Shown: positions 1-6,339 of the stretch, piece by piece
Layout: the number at the start of each line of letters is the position of its first letter
Numbering within the stretch: the first letter of the stretch is position 1
Assembly (NCBI GenBank): GCA_014380205.1
Contig: JACMKH010000165.1
Coordinates: 1 to 8,729, forward strand
Direction: 5' to 3'
From: Sphingomonadaceae bacterium
GTDB taxonomy: Bacteria; Pseudomonadota; Alphaproteobacteria; Sphingomonadales; Sphingomonadaceae
DNA length: 8,729 nucleotides
The notes under the pieces: model-generated
Seen by the model: only the letters and a program-made list of their open reading frames with translations
Databases searched by the model: none
What the model was told of the DNA's origin: nothing
Program-made: the position numbers and the translations under genes

Positions 1-1315
1 CCCACTTGGCGTCGGGGATGCCGATGACCGCGGACTCCGCGATGCCCGGGTGGCCGGCGAGGGCCTTCTCGAGCTCGGCGGGGTACACGTTCTCGCCGCC
101 GGAGATGAACATGTCCTTCTTGCGGTCGACGAGATAGAAGAATCCGTCGGCGTCGCGGTGCCCGAGATCGCCCGAGCGGAACCAGCCGTCCTCGGTGAAG
201 CTTTCCGCATTGGCCTCGGGCCGCCGCCAATAGCCCGAGGTGACGCCTGGCCCGCGCATCCAGATCTCGCCGACCTCGTCGTCCTCCGCGAGGCTGCCGT
301 CGTCGCGGCCGATCGCGATCTGGGTGAGCACGCCGGGAAGCCCCGCCGAGGCGATCTTCTCCTCGATCAGCGCGAGATCGAGCGGCATGCCGAGGATCGC
401 GCCCGTCTCGGTCATGCCATAGCCGTTGCCGATCGCGATGCCGTCCTCGATCCACTCGCGGATCTTGGCGGGCGGATGCGGTGCCCCGCCGGTGAAGAGA
501 GCGGTGATGTGCGCGAACCTGGCCGGATCGAAGCTCGGATCGTTGCGCATCATCTCGGCCATCTGAGGCACGCAGAAATAATGGGTGATGCCGAGATCGG
601 GGTCCTCGAACCGGGCCATCGTCACGGGCGCGTCGAACCCCGGCGAAAGCACTAGCGTCGCGCCCATCACCAGCGTCGGCCGGATGTTCGAGACGAGCCC
701 GAGGACGTGGAACATCGGCGCGTCGCACAGGAAGGCGCTGTCGGGGCCGACCGCGCCGAGCGTGACGAAATTGACCGCGCTCGTGAACAGGTTGCGCTCG
801 GTCAAGAGCGCGCCCTTGGGGCGGCCCGAGGTGCCCGAGGTGAACAGCATAAGCGAGGGGAGGTCGGAGTCGGCCCCGCTCGCCGCCATCGGCTCGGCCC
901 CGCCGATCCGCGCGCCGATCGCGTCGAAATCCTCGGCCTCGATCCCGCGCAGCGCCGCCGCAGGAACCTTGCCGAGCGCCGCGTCGCCGATCACCAGCCT
1001 TGGCTCGGCGTCCTCGAGCTGGCTCGTGAGCTCACCCTCGCTCAGCCGCCAGTTGAGCGGAACCAGGATCGCGCCGATCCGCGCGCAGGCGAGGTGGAGC
1101 ACGACGATGTCGAGCCGGTTGGCGCCGAGCACCGCGACGCGGTCGCCCCTGGCGATCTTGAAATCGCAGACGAGCACGCCCGTCGCGCGGCGCACCCGGT
1201 CCTCGAGCGCGGCGTAGCTCGTGCGCTCGCGGGTGACCGCGTCGATCGCGGCGGGATGGCGCGGCCGCCAGCGGGCGTAATGGGCAAGGCAATCCGCGAC
1301 CGGCTCGGCGTGCAT
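1..1315 (-). CDS. AMP-forming acyl-CoA synthetase (class I adenylate-forming), 3' end cut by window edge
   Basis: This gene encodes an acyl-CoA synthetase/AMP-acid ligase that activates a carboxylic acid to an acyl-adenylate and then to a CoA thioester. 438 codons are visible. Reading from ATG 1315-1313, the A3 P-loop LMLFTSGTSGRPKGA lies at residues ~156-170, the A5 motif NGYGMTET at ~297-304, GWFRSGDLG at ~377-385 and the A8 hinge DRKKDMFISGGENVYPAELE at ~397-416. The catalytic A10 lysine should lie beyond the left edge; family members are usually 500-550 aa, so roughly 70-110 residues are missing. There is no clear Shine-Dalgarno before the ATG; a TTG at 1351-1349 is in frame upstream but would add residues unlike the family. 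The gene is divergent from the FAD oxidoreductase at 1417. The acid substrate (fatty, aromatic or other) cannot be told from sequence. Class assignment is firm, substrate unknown. Confidence 0.93.
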   Translation of the reverse strand, partial: MHAEPVADCLAHYARWRPRHPAAIDAVTRERTSYAALEDRVRRATGVLVCDFKIARGDRVAVLGANRLDIVVLHLACARIGAILVPLNWRLSEGELTSQLEDAEPRLVIGDAALGKVPAAALRGIEAEDFDAIGARIGGAEPMAASGADSDLPSLMLFTSGTSGRPKGALLTERNLFTSAVNFVTLGAVGPDSAFLCDAPMFHVLGLVSNIRPTLVMGATLVLSPGFDAPVTMARFEDPDLGITHYFCVPQMAEMMRNDPSFDPARFAHITALFTGGAPHPPAKIREWIEDGIAIGNGYGMTETGAILGMPLDLALIEEKIASAGLPGVLTQIAIGRDDGSLAEDDEVGEIWMRGPGVTSGYWRRPEANAESFTEDGWFRSGDLGHRDADGFFYLVDRKKDMFISGGENVYPAELEKALAGHPGIAESAVIGIPDAKW

Positions 1316-1359
1316 GCGCCAAGCTGTATTGCGCGCGCGCGAGTCGTTCAAGCGCGGCA

Positions 1360-1386
1360 TTGCGGGGCGGCGGACTCTGTTATACA
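1360..1386 (+). promoter_or_regulatory. Possible sigma70-type promoter for the FAD oxidoreductase
   Basis: TTGCGG (1360-1365) and TATACA (1381-1386) are separated by 15 bp, shorter than the ideal 17. This would place transcription start near 1393 and a leader of about 24 nt before ATG 1417. The -10 box lies inside the inverted repeat at 1378-1400, which would fit repression by an operator-bound regulator. Weak support on its own. Confidence 0.3.
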
Positions 1387-1400
1387 CTTGTCCAATAACA
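1378..1400. promoter_or_regulatory. 23-bp inverted repeat, candidate operator between divergent genes
   Basis: Perfect 6-bp half-sites TGTTAT (1378-1383) and ATAACA (1395-1400) are separated by 11 bp. The element sits in the ~100-bp spacer between the divergent acyl-CoA synthetase and the FAD oxidoreductase and covers the possible -10 box TATACA. A dimeric repressor site (for instance of a TetR/FadR-like acyl-CoA-responsive regulator) is a reasonable guess from size and context, but no regulator gene lies in the window. Confidence 0.4.
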
Positions 1401-1416
1401 GCTGCGGACGGGCCCC

Positions 1417-3027
1417 ATGACCAGCCAGTACGACACGATCATCATCGGCGGCGGGCACAATGGCCTCGTCTGCGCCTTCTATCTCGCGCGCGCGGGGCTC
1501 ACGGTGCGCGTGCTCGAGCGGCGGCATCTCATCGGCGGCGCGGCGGTGACCGAGGAGTTTCATCCCGGCTTCCGCAATTCGGTCGCAAGCTACACGGTGA
1601 GCCTGCTCAACCCCAGGGTGATCGCCGACATGCGGCTGGCCGATCACGGTTATCGCGTGATCGAGCGGCCGATCTCGAACTTCCTGCCCCAGCCCGACGG
1701 CTGCTATCTCAAGCTCGGCGGCGGGCTCGAGAAAACGCAGGCCGAGTTCCGCAAGTTCTCGGAGGCCGACGCCGAGGCGCTGCCCGCTTACTATGACGCG
1801 CTCGAGGGCGTCGCCGATGTGCTGCGCGATCTCTCGCTCAAGGCGCCGCCCAATGTCGGCGACGGGCTCAAGACGCTGGTCGACGCCGCGCGGCAGGGGC
1901 GGAGGCTCGCGGGGATGAGCGTCGAGCGCCAGCGCGACGTGCTCGACCTGTTCGTCAAGTCGGCGCGAACCTTTCTCGACTCGTGGTTCGAAAGCGAGGC
2001 GGTCAAGGCGGGCTTCGGCTTCGACGCGGTCGTGGGCAACTACGCGAGCCCTGACACGCCGGGATCGGCCTATGTGCTGCTCCACCACGTGTTCGGCGAG
2101 GTCAACGGCAAGAAGGGCGCCTGGGGACACGCGATCGGCGGGATGGGCGCGATCACCCAGGCGATGGCGACGGCGTGCCGCGAGCGCGGCGTCGAGATCA
2201 GCTGCGAGGCGCCGGTCGAGCGGCTGCTCGTTGACGGCGGCAAGGCGGTCGGCGTCAGGCTCGAATCGGGCGAGGAGATTTTCGGCGGGACGGTCGCGGC
2301 GAATATCGGTCCCCGCCTGCTCTACGAGCGCCTCGTCGATCCCGCCGACCTGCCCGCCGATTTCCTCCGCCGCATCCGCGCGTTCAAGACGGGCTCGGGC
2401 ACCTTCCGGATGAACGTCGCGCTCTCCGGGCCGCCGAGCTTCACCGCGCTTCCCGGCGACGGCGAGCATCTGCGCTCGGGGATCATCATCGCGCCGACGC
2501 TCGATTACATGGACCGCGCCTTCGTCGACGCGCGCCAGTACGGCATGTCGCGCGAGCCGATCGTCGAGATGCTGATCCCGTCGACCGTCGACGACAGCCT
2601 CGCGCCGCCCGGCCAACATGTCGCGAGCCTGTTCTGCCAGCAGTTCGCGCCCGAGCTGCCCGACGGCAGGAGCTGGGACGACGAGCGCGAGAGCGCCGCC
2701 GATCTGATAATCGATACCGTCGAGCGGTACGCGCCCGGCTTCAAGGCCTCGGTCATCGCGCGCCAGATCCACTCGCCGCTCGATCTCGAGCGCAAGTTCG
2801 GCCTCGTCGCCGGCGACATCATGCACGGCGCGATGTCGCTCGACCAGCTCTGGTCGGCGCGCCCGATGCTTGGCCACGGCAGCTATCGCGGGCCGATCAG
2901 GGGCCTCTACATGTGCGGCGCGGGGACGCATCCCGGCGGGGGGGTGACCGGCGCGCCCGGCCACAACGCCGCGCACGCGATGCTCGCGGATCGCTCGCTG
3001 ATCGGGCGTTGGCGGCGGCGCGCTTGA
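1417..3027 (+). CDS. FAD-dependent oxidoreductase, phytoene desaturase/PYROXD2-like
   Basis: The gene encodes a 536-aa flavoprotein of the amine-oxidase/phytoene-desaturase superfamily. The N-terminal Rossmann FAD motif TIIIGGGHNGLVCAFYLARA is at residues 7-26, followed by RVLERRHLIGGAA (31-43), the usual start of the desaturase-like NAD(P)-binding_8 domain. The C-terminal FAD-closing motif GLYMCGAGTHPGGGVTGAPG is at residues 496-515. The whole length matches bacterial PYROXD2-like proteins, which differ from true carotenoid desaturases; there are no crt genes nearby, so a carotenoid role is unlikely. The real substrate is unknown. The start ATG 1417 immediately precedes the conserved FAD strand; upstream GGACGG is only a weak ribosome site. 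It is divergent from an acyl-CoA synthetase, perhaps co-regulated through the inverted repeat at 1378-1400. Its TGA ends one nucleotide from the convergent maeB stop. Confidence 0.9.
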   Translation: MTSQYDTIIIGGGHNGLVCAFYLARAGLTVRVLERRHLIGGAAVTEEFHPGFRNSVASYTVSLLNPRVIADMRLADHGYRVIERPISNFLPQPDGCYLKLGGGLEKTQAEFRKFSEADAEALPAYYDALEGVADVLRDLSLKAPPNVGDGLKTLVDAARQGRRLAGMSVERQRDVLDLFVKSARTFLDSWFESEAVKAGFGFDAVVGNYASPDTPGSAYVLLHHVFGEVNGKKGAWGHAIGGMGAITQAMATACRERGVEISCEAPVERLLVDGGKAVGVRLESGEEIFGGTVAANIGPRLLYERLVDPADLPADFLRRIRAFKTGSGTFRMNVALSGPPSFTALPGDGEHLRSGIIIAPTLDYMDRAFVDARQYGMSREPIVEMLIPSTVDDSLAPPGQHVASLFCQQFAPELPDGRSWDDERESAADLIIDTVERYAPGFKASVIARQIHSPLDLERKFGLVAGDIMHGAMSLDQLWSARPMLGHGSYRGPIRGLYMCGAGTHPGGGVTGAPGHNAAHAMLADRSLIGRWRRRA

Positions 3028-3028
3028 C

Positions 3029-5290
3029 CTATTGCGCGATCCCGCTCGCGGCGAGCACCGCGAGCGTCACCAGCTCGCTCGCGGTCGCAGACATCGTCGC
3101 GATCTGGACGGGCTTCTCCATCCCCACCAGCATCGGCCCGATGACATGGTCGCCGCCGAGCTCGCGGAGCAGCTTGGCCGAGAGGTTTGCCGATTGAAGG
3201 CCGGGCATGATCAGCACGTTGGCGGGCTCGGAGAGGCGGCTGAACGGATAGTTTTTCATCAACGCCGGGTTGAGCGCGACATCGGGGGCCATCTCGCCCT
3301 CATATTCGAAGCCGACGCCTCGCTCGTCGAGCAGCGCCACCGCCTCGCGGATGTTCTCGAGCCAGTTGCCCGGCGGATTGCCGAAGGTCGAGTAGGAGAG
3401 GAAGGCGACGCGCGGCTCGTGCCCCATCCGTCGCGCGACCGCCGCGGTCTGCTCGGCGATGTCGGCGAGCAGGCTCGGCGACGGGCGCTCGTTGACCGTG
3501 GTGTCGGCCATGAACACGGTGTGGGTCTTGCCGACGAGGACATGGATGCCGAACGGCCGCCGCCCCGCGACCGGATCGATCACCTTCATCACCTGGCTGA
3601 CCGTCTGGCTGAACGCGCGCGTCACGCCGGTGATCATCACATCGGCCTCGCCCATCGCGAGCAGCAGCGCGCCGAAGATGTTGCGATCCTGGTTGACCAG
3701 CCGTTCGCATTCGCGGCGGAGGAATCCGCGCCGCTGGAGCCGCGCGTAGAGATAGTCGACCATCTGGGGCACGAGCGGCGAGTTGCGGCTGTTGTGGACC
3801 TCGAGCATCGCGTCGTCTGTCACGCCGAGCTCGCGCAGCTGATCGGGCACCTCATCGCGCCCGACGAGCACGGGCGTGCCATAGCCACCATCGCGAAACT
3901 CGATCGCCGCGCGCTGGACGACCTCCTCCTCGCCCTCGGCGAAGATCACGCGCTTGGGCTGCGCGCGCGCCTGCTCATAGGCGAGCGTGAGCACCGAGGT
4001 GGTCGGATTGAGCCGCGATTTGAGCGCGGTGCGGTACGCCGCCATGTCGAGGATCGGGCGGCGCGCGACGCCGGTGTCCATCGCCGCCTGCGCGACCGCG
4101 GCGGGAACGATCTCGATCAGCCGCGGGTCGAACGGCGCGGGAATGATGTAATCGGGACCGAAGCTGTGCGACGTGCCATAGGCGGCGGCGACCTCCTCGG
4201 GGACCTGCTGGCGCGCGAGATCGGCGAGCGCCCGCGCGGCGGCGATCTTCATCTCCTCGTTGATCGTCGTCGCATGGACGTCGAGCGCGCCGCGGAAGAT
4301 GAACGGAAAGCCGAGCACGTTGTTGACCTGGTTGGGATAGTCCGAGCGCCCGGTGGCGATGATCGCGTCGGGCTTGGCCGCGCGCGCGTCCTCGGGAAGG
4401 ATCTCGGGATCGGGGTTGGCCATCGCGAACACGATCGGCTTGTCGGCCATCGAGCGGATCATGTCCTGGTCGACGATCCCCGCGATCGACAGGCCAAAGA
4501 ACACGTCCGCCCCCTCCATCGCGTCGCGCAGCGTGCGCCGGTCGGTTTCGACAGCGTGCGCCGATTTCCATTGGTCGATCACGCCGGGCCGGCCGCGCCA
4601 GAGCACGCCCTTGGAGTCGGTCATCAGCACGCGATCGTTGGGCACGCCCATCGCCTTGATCAGCTCGGTGCACGCGATCGCCGCCGCGCCCGCGCCGCTC
4701 ACCACCACGTCGACGTCGCGGATGTCGCGGCCGGTGAGGTGGAGCGCGTTGATCAGCCCCGCCGCCGAGATGATCGCGGTGCCGTGCTGGTCGTCGTGAA
4801 AGACTGGAATGTTCATCCGCTCGCGCAGCGTCTGCTCGATCACGAAGCACTCGGGCGCGCCGATGTCCTCGAGGTTGATCCCGCCGAAGCTCGGCTCCAT
4901 CAGCTCGATCGCGTCGATCAGCCGGTCGGTGTCCTCGCTGGCGAGCTCGATGTCGATCGCGTCGACATCGGCGAAGCGCTTGAACAGCACCGCCTTGCCT
5001 TCCATCACGGGCTTGGAGGCGAGCGCGCCGAGATTGCCGAGGCCGAGGATCGCGGTGCCGTTAGAGATCACCGCGACGAGATTGCCCTTGATCGTATAGT
5101 CGTAGGCAAGCGCGGGGTCCTCGGCGATCGCGCGTACCGGGACCGCGACCCCGGGCGAATAGGCGAGCGCGAGATCGCGCTGGGTCGCCATCGGCTTTGA
5201 GGCGATGATCTCGATCTTGCCGGGCCGCCCCATCGAATGAAACAGCAGCGCCTCGCGCTCCGAAAACTGGACGTCGCTGCCTTCGCTCAT
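3029..5290 (-). CDS. maeB: NADP-dependent malic enzyme with C-terminal phosphotransacetylase-like domain
   Basis: This cytoplasmic enzyme oxidatively decarboxylates malate to pyruvate, normally with NADP+, supplying NADPH and pyruvate during growth on C4 acids. The 753-aa length is typical of the hybrid MaeB class. The malic N-terminal domain shows LAYSPGVAVP (42-51), GLGNLGALASKPVMEGKA (83-100) and the metal-site region FHDDQHGTAI (164-173). The NAD(P) domain has the Rossmann turn VSGAGAAAIA (197-206), ANPDPEI (291-297) and QVNNVLGFPFIFRGALD (321-337). From about residue 430 a phosphate acetyl/butyryl-transferase domain follows (RVIFAEGEEE at 447-456, MPGLQSANLSAKL at 695-707); in MaeB proteins it has a structural/allosteric role rather than transacetylase activity. 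Start ATG 5290 is supported by GAGG 9 nt upstream. Its stop TAG is one nucleotide from the convergent oxidoreductase stop. Divergent from the lasso cluster. Confidence 0.97.
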   Translation of the reverse strand: MSEGSDVQFSEREALLFHSMGRPGKIEIIASKPMATQRDLALAYSPGVAVPVRAIAEDPALAYDYTIKGNLVAVISNGTAILGLGNLGALASKPVMEGKAVLFKRFADVDAIDIELASEDTDRLIDAIELMEPSFGGINLEDIGAPECFVIEQTLRERMNIPVFHDDQHGTAIISAAGLINALHLTGRDIRDVDVVVSGAGAAAIACTELIKAMGVPNDRVLMTDSKGVLWRGRPGVIDQWKSAHAVETDRRTLRDAMEGADVFFGLSIAGIVDQDMIRSMADKPIVFAMANPDPEILPEDARAAKPDAIIATGRSDYPNQVNNVLGFPFIFRGALDVHATTINEEMKIAAARALADLARQQVPEEVAAAYGTSHSFGPDYIIPAPFDPRLIEIVPAAVAQAAMDTGVARRPILDMAAYRTALKSRLNPTTSVLTLAYEQARAQPKRVIFAEGEEEVVQRAAIEFRDGGYGTPVLVGRDEVPDQLRELGVTDDAMLEVHNSRNSPLVPQMVDYLYARLQRRGFLRRECERLVNQDRNIFGALLLAMGEADVMITGVTRAFSQTVSQVMKVIDPVAGRRPFGIHVLVGKTHTVFMADTTVNERPSPSLLADIAEQTAAVARRMGHEPRVAFLSYSTFGNPPGNWLENIREAVALLDERGVGFEYEGEMAPDVALNPALMKNYPFSRLSEPANVLIMPGLQSANLSAKLLRELGGDHVIGPMLVGMEKPVQIATMSATASELVTLAVLAASGIAQ

Positions 5291-5297
5291 CGGATGA

Positions 5298-5313
5298 CAC
5301 CTCGCAGGATCGA
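5298..5313 (+). repeat. Left copy of a short direct repeat flanking the lasso cluster
   Basis: CACCTCGCA followed directly by GGATCGA, just upstream of the maeB start. The right copy at 8078-8103 has the same two blocks in the same order and strand, with 10 extra bases between them. The left copy contains the complement of the maeB ribosome site, so part of the similarity may be constrained or accidental. Confidence 0.3.
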
Positions 5314-5342
5314 CTTAAGGAGCAAGCGGTAGCCCGAAGGTA

Positions 5343-5369
5343 ACGATACAGGAAGACCCCACGCGTCAA
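5343..5369 (-). promoter_or_regulatory. Possible maeB promoter
   Basis: On the minus strand TTGACG (5369-5364) is followed after 15 bp by TATCGT (5348-5343), which would give a leader of about 45 nt before ATG 5290. The -35 match is good and the spacing is short. It is independent of the lasso promoter and lies about 70 bp from it. Confidence 0.35.
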
Positions 5370-5383
5370 GCTTGGCCAACCCG

Positions 5384-5430
5384 CGATCCTCCGGATCGAC
5401 GGATAGCATGATCGCTCCGGGCCCGAGCGA
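5384..5430. repeat. Two tandem short inverted repeats in the maeB/lasso divergent spacer
   Basis: CGATCC (5384-5389) pairs perfectly with GGATCG (5393-5398) around a 3-nt loop. Fourteen bases later TCGCTC (5412-5417) pairs perfectly with GAGCGA (5425-5430) around CGGGCCC. Both lie between the putative maeB promoter and the putative lasso promoter, so they could be regulator sites or hairpins. No T-run follows on either strand, so a rho-independent terminator is not supported. Confidence 0.35.
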
Positions 5431-5438
5431 AAGCCTTC

Positions 5439-5465
5439 TTGCATCGAGTCGACATTGGCTATAGT
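5439..5465 (+). promoter_or_regulatory. Possible promoter of the lasso operon
   Basis: TTGCAT (5439-5444) and TATAGT (5460-5465) lie 15 bp apart; the -10 box is a good match, the -35 only moderate. Transcription would start around 5472, leaving a leader of about 30 nt that contains the strong ribosome site at 5489-5495. No other convincing promoter is seen before the B or C genes, so A-B-C are probably one transcript. Confidence 0.4.
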
Positions 5466-5488
5466 CCTGTAAATCGACGTTTGATGGC

Positions 5489-5495
5489 AAGGAGG
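5489..5495 (+). promoter_or_regulatory. Strong Shine-Dalgarno site of the lasso precursor
   Basis: AAGGAGG lies 5 nt before ATG 5501. It is the best ribosome site in the window and is the main evidence that the small 59-codon frame is really translated and that its start is 5501. Confidence 0.8.
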
Positions 5496-5500
5496 CTGAC

Positions 5501-5680
5501 ATGGCTGATCATCTGTTCGACGATTTGGACGCCGCTGCAACCGACCCAGGGCAAGCTCCCCTTATCGTGAGCCTTGGTTCAGCTGTCGCGCTGACCGGCA
5601 AGCAGCCGCGTGGAGATAAAGCCGATGGAGGGGCGGCGGGCGGTGACTATCAGTATCATAGCGAGAGCCCCCGCGAGTAG
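5501..5680 (+). CDS. Lasso peptide precursor (A protein)
   Basis: A 59-aa frame directly upstream of lasso B and C genes, with an AAGGAGG ribosome site 5 nt before the ATG. Residues 1-33 read as a leader. Counting back from Gly33 as -1, they show Thr32 at -2 (the conserved penultimate Thr recognised by the peptidase/cyclase pair), Gly26 at -8, Ile22 at -12 and Pro20 at -14. This is the same register as the fusilassin leader, which also ends Thr-Gly. The usual Tyr at -17 is Gly17 here. The predicted core is residues 34-59, starting K34QPRGDKAD42 and continuing as a Gly/Ala-rich stretch and a polar tail with Tyr50, Tyr52 and His53. A Lys1-Asp9 macrolactam is the only ring of 7-9 residues available in this register. 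Identification as the A gene rests on context plus leader motifs; the exact cut site is inferred. Confidence 0.8.
   Translation: MADHLFDDLDAAATDPGQAPLIVSLGSAVALTGKQPRGDKADGGAAGGDYQYHSESPRE
5600..5677 (+). other. Predicted core peptide coding region, with embedded out-of-frame start codons
   Basis: Codons 34-59 of the precursor encode the likely 26-residue core. In the register set by Thr32 at -2, the only acidic residue at core positions 7-9 is Asp9 (Asp42). Candidate steric plug residues in the tail are Tyr50, Tyr52 and His53. The same DNA holds ATG 5625 and GTG 5643 in another frame, each with a purine-rich ribosome-like site upstream (GGAG 5612-5615 and GGAGGGG 5627-5633). These are possible starts for the B protein. 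Confidence 0.55.
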
Positions 5681-5799
5681 AGCCGGTTACCACAGCGGTT
5701 TTTTCCAGCTGGGTTCGCTGGTGCGCAGTAGATGACGTCGTCATAGTTCTGGATATTGCACGCGGGCAATATTTCGCGCTGGACCCCGGCGCCTCTAAA
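5625..5799 (+). other. 5' part of the lasso B gene: RRE-encoding region with no in-frame start
   Basis: The frame of the B protein is open from 5662 (after TAG 5659-5661), and from about 5710 it reads WVRWCAVDDVVIVLDIARG, then QYFALDPGASK up to ATG 5800. This is the characteristic PqqD-like RRE beta-strand pattern (V..VDD.VV.LD..RG.YFALDP). In this frame there is no ATG, GTG or TTG between 5662 and 5800. A second frame starts at ATG 5625 or GTG 5643 and runs to TGA 5733-5735. A one-base shift at the six-T run 5699-5704 would join it to the RRE frame, giving a protein of about 237 or 231 aa, normal for proteobacterial lasso B proteins. The joint may be a sequencing error, a decayed gene or programmed +1 slippage. 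Confidence 0.6.
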
Positions 5800-6339
5800 A
5801 TGTGGCGTGATTATTCGATCAGGGCATGCGTACCGAACGATACGTTTCTTGCGGCGCTACGGGCTCGGAAATGGCTGCGCGACGAGGCCAAATCGAATGA
5901 CGGCGGTCCTTCTGTCCGTTGGCTTCCCTATTTGAGCCCCCGATTCCGCGCGGAGGCGTGCATAGCCGCCGCGCGCTGGCGGTTAAAGCTGCAGGGCTTC
6001 GCGACCGCCTACCGTTGGGCCGAGTCTTCGGTCGTTCGACGCACCGGGAGCGCGATTCGGCTTGAAGATGACCTTAACCGGTTCACGCGGGCCGAGACCT
6101 GGATACCCTCTTTGCAGGGCGACCGCGACTGCTTGCCGCGGTCCTTCGCGCTATTCGTTTATCTGCGGTCGCTTGGGCATCCTGTTCGTCACGTAATCGG
6201 CGTGGCCCGCTTTCCGTTCAACGCTCACGCCTGGGTCGAATTGGAAGGCGAGACCCTGCTCGAGCACCGCCCCGCCGCCCGCTTGCTGCCCAACGCGCGC
6301 GCACCTCGAGGACGCACGCCGATAGCGATCATTGGATGA
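5800..6339 (+). CDS. Lasso B protein: leader peptidase domain (transglutaminase-like), N-terminal RRE encoded further upstream
   Basis: In lasso maturation the B protein binds the leader through its RRE and cleaves it after the residue following the conserved Thr. Proteobacterial B proteins (McjB type) fuse RRE and peptidase, as here. From ATG 5800, 179 codons follow, including the FRAEACIAAARWRL helix (49-62) and the peptidase signature DRDCLPRSFALFVYLRSLG (108-126) with catalytic Cys111. FPFNAHAWVELEG (138-150) follows with catalytic His143. The third triad residue, Asp in McjB at 12 residues past the His, is Glu155 here. ATG 5800 is only a formal start: it has no ribosome site and lies in the middle of the RRE fold, so the native protein must begin upstream (see 5625-5799). 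The TGA overlaps the cyclase ATG by four bases (ATGA), indicating coupled translation. Function is firm for the family; activity of this copy is uncertain. Confidence 0.85.
   Translation: MWRDYSIRACVPNDTFLAALRARKWLRDEAKSNDGGPSVRWLPYLSPRFRAEACIAAARWRLKLQGFATAYRWAESSVVRRTGSAIRLEDDLNRFTRAETWIPSLQGDRDCLPRSFALFVYLRSLGHPVRHVIGVARFPFNAHAWVELEGETLLEHRPAARLLPNARAPRGRTPIAIIG

Noticed and set aside
50..1420. Plus-strand open frames over the left region (e.g. 50-655, 585-1217, 707-1420)
   Set aside because: Shadows of the acyl-CoA synthetase, whose minus frame shows all the adenylation motifs.
1348..2976. 542-codon open frame on the minus strand, antisense to the FAD oxidoreductase
   Set aside because: It is Arg/Asp/His/Ala-rich without domains, and the plus frame carries intact FAD motifs. 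Long antisense frames are expected in DNA this GC-rich.
3032..5200. 722-codon open frame on the plus strand, antisense to maeB
   Set aside because: Low-complexity Arg/His/Asp/Glu/Ala composition with no recognisable motif. The minus frame is an unmistakable complete MaeB.
5287..5502. 71-codon minus-strand frame ending in an ATGA overlap with the maeB start
   Set aside because: No ribosome site before its ATG and no recognisable domain. It covers both putative promoters and the hairpins, so it is most likely the untranslated maeB upstream region.
5800..5802. ATG 5800 as the true start of the B protein
   Set aside because: No Shine-Dalgarno precedes it and the RRE strands are encoded upstream in the same frame. 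Kept only as the formal start for want of an in-frame alternative.
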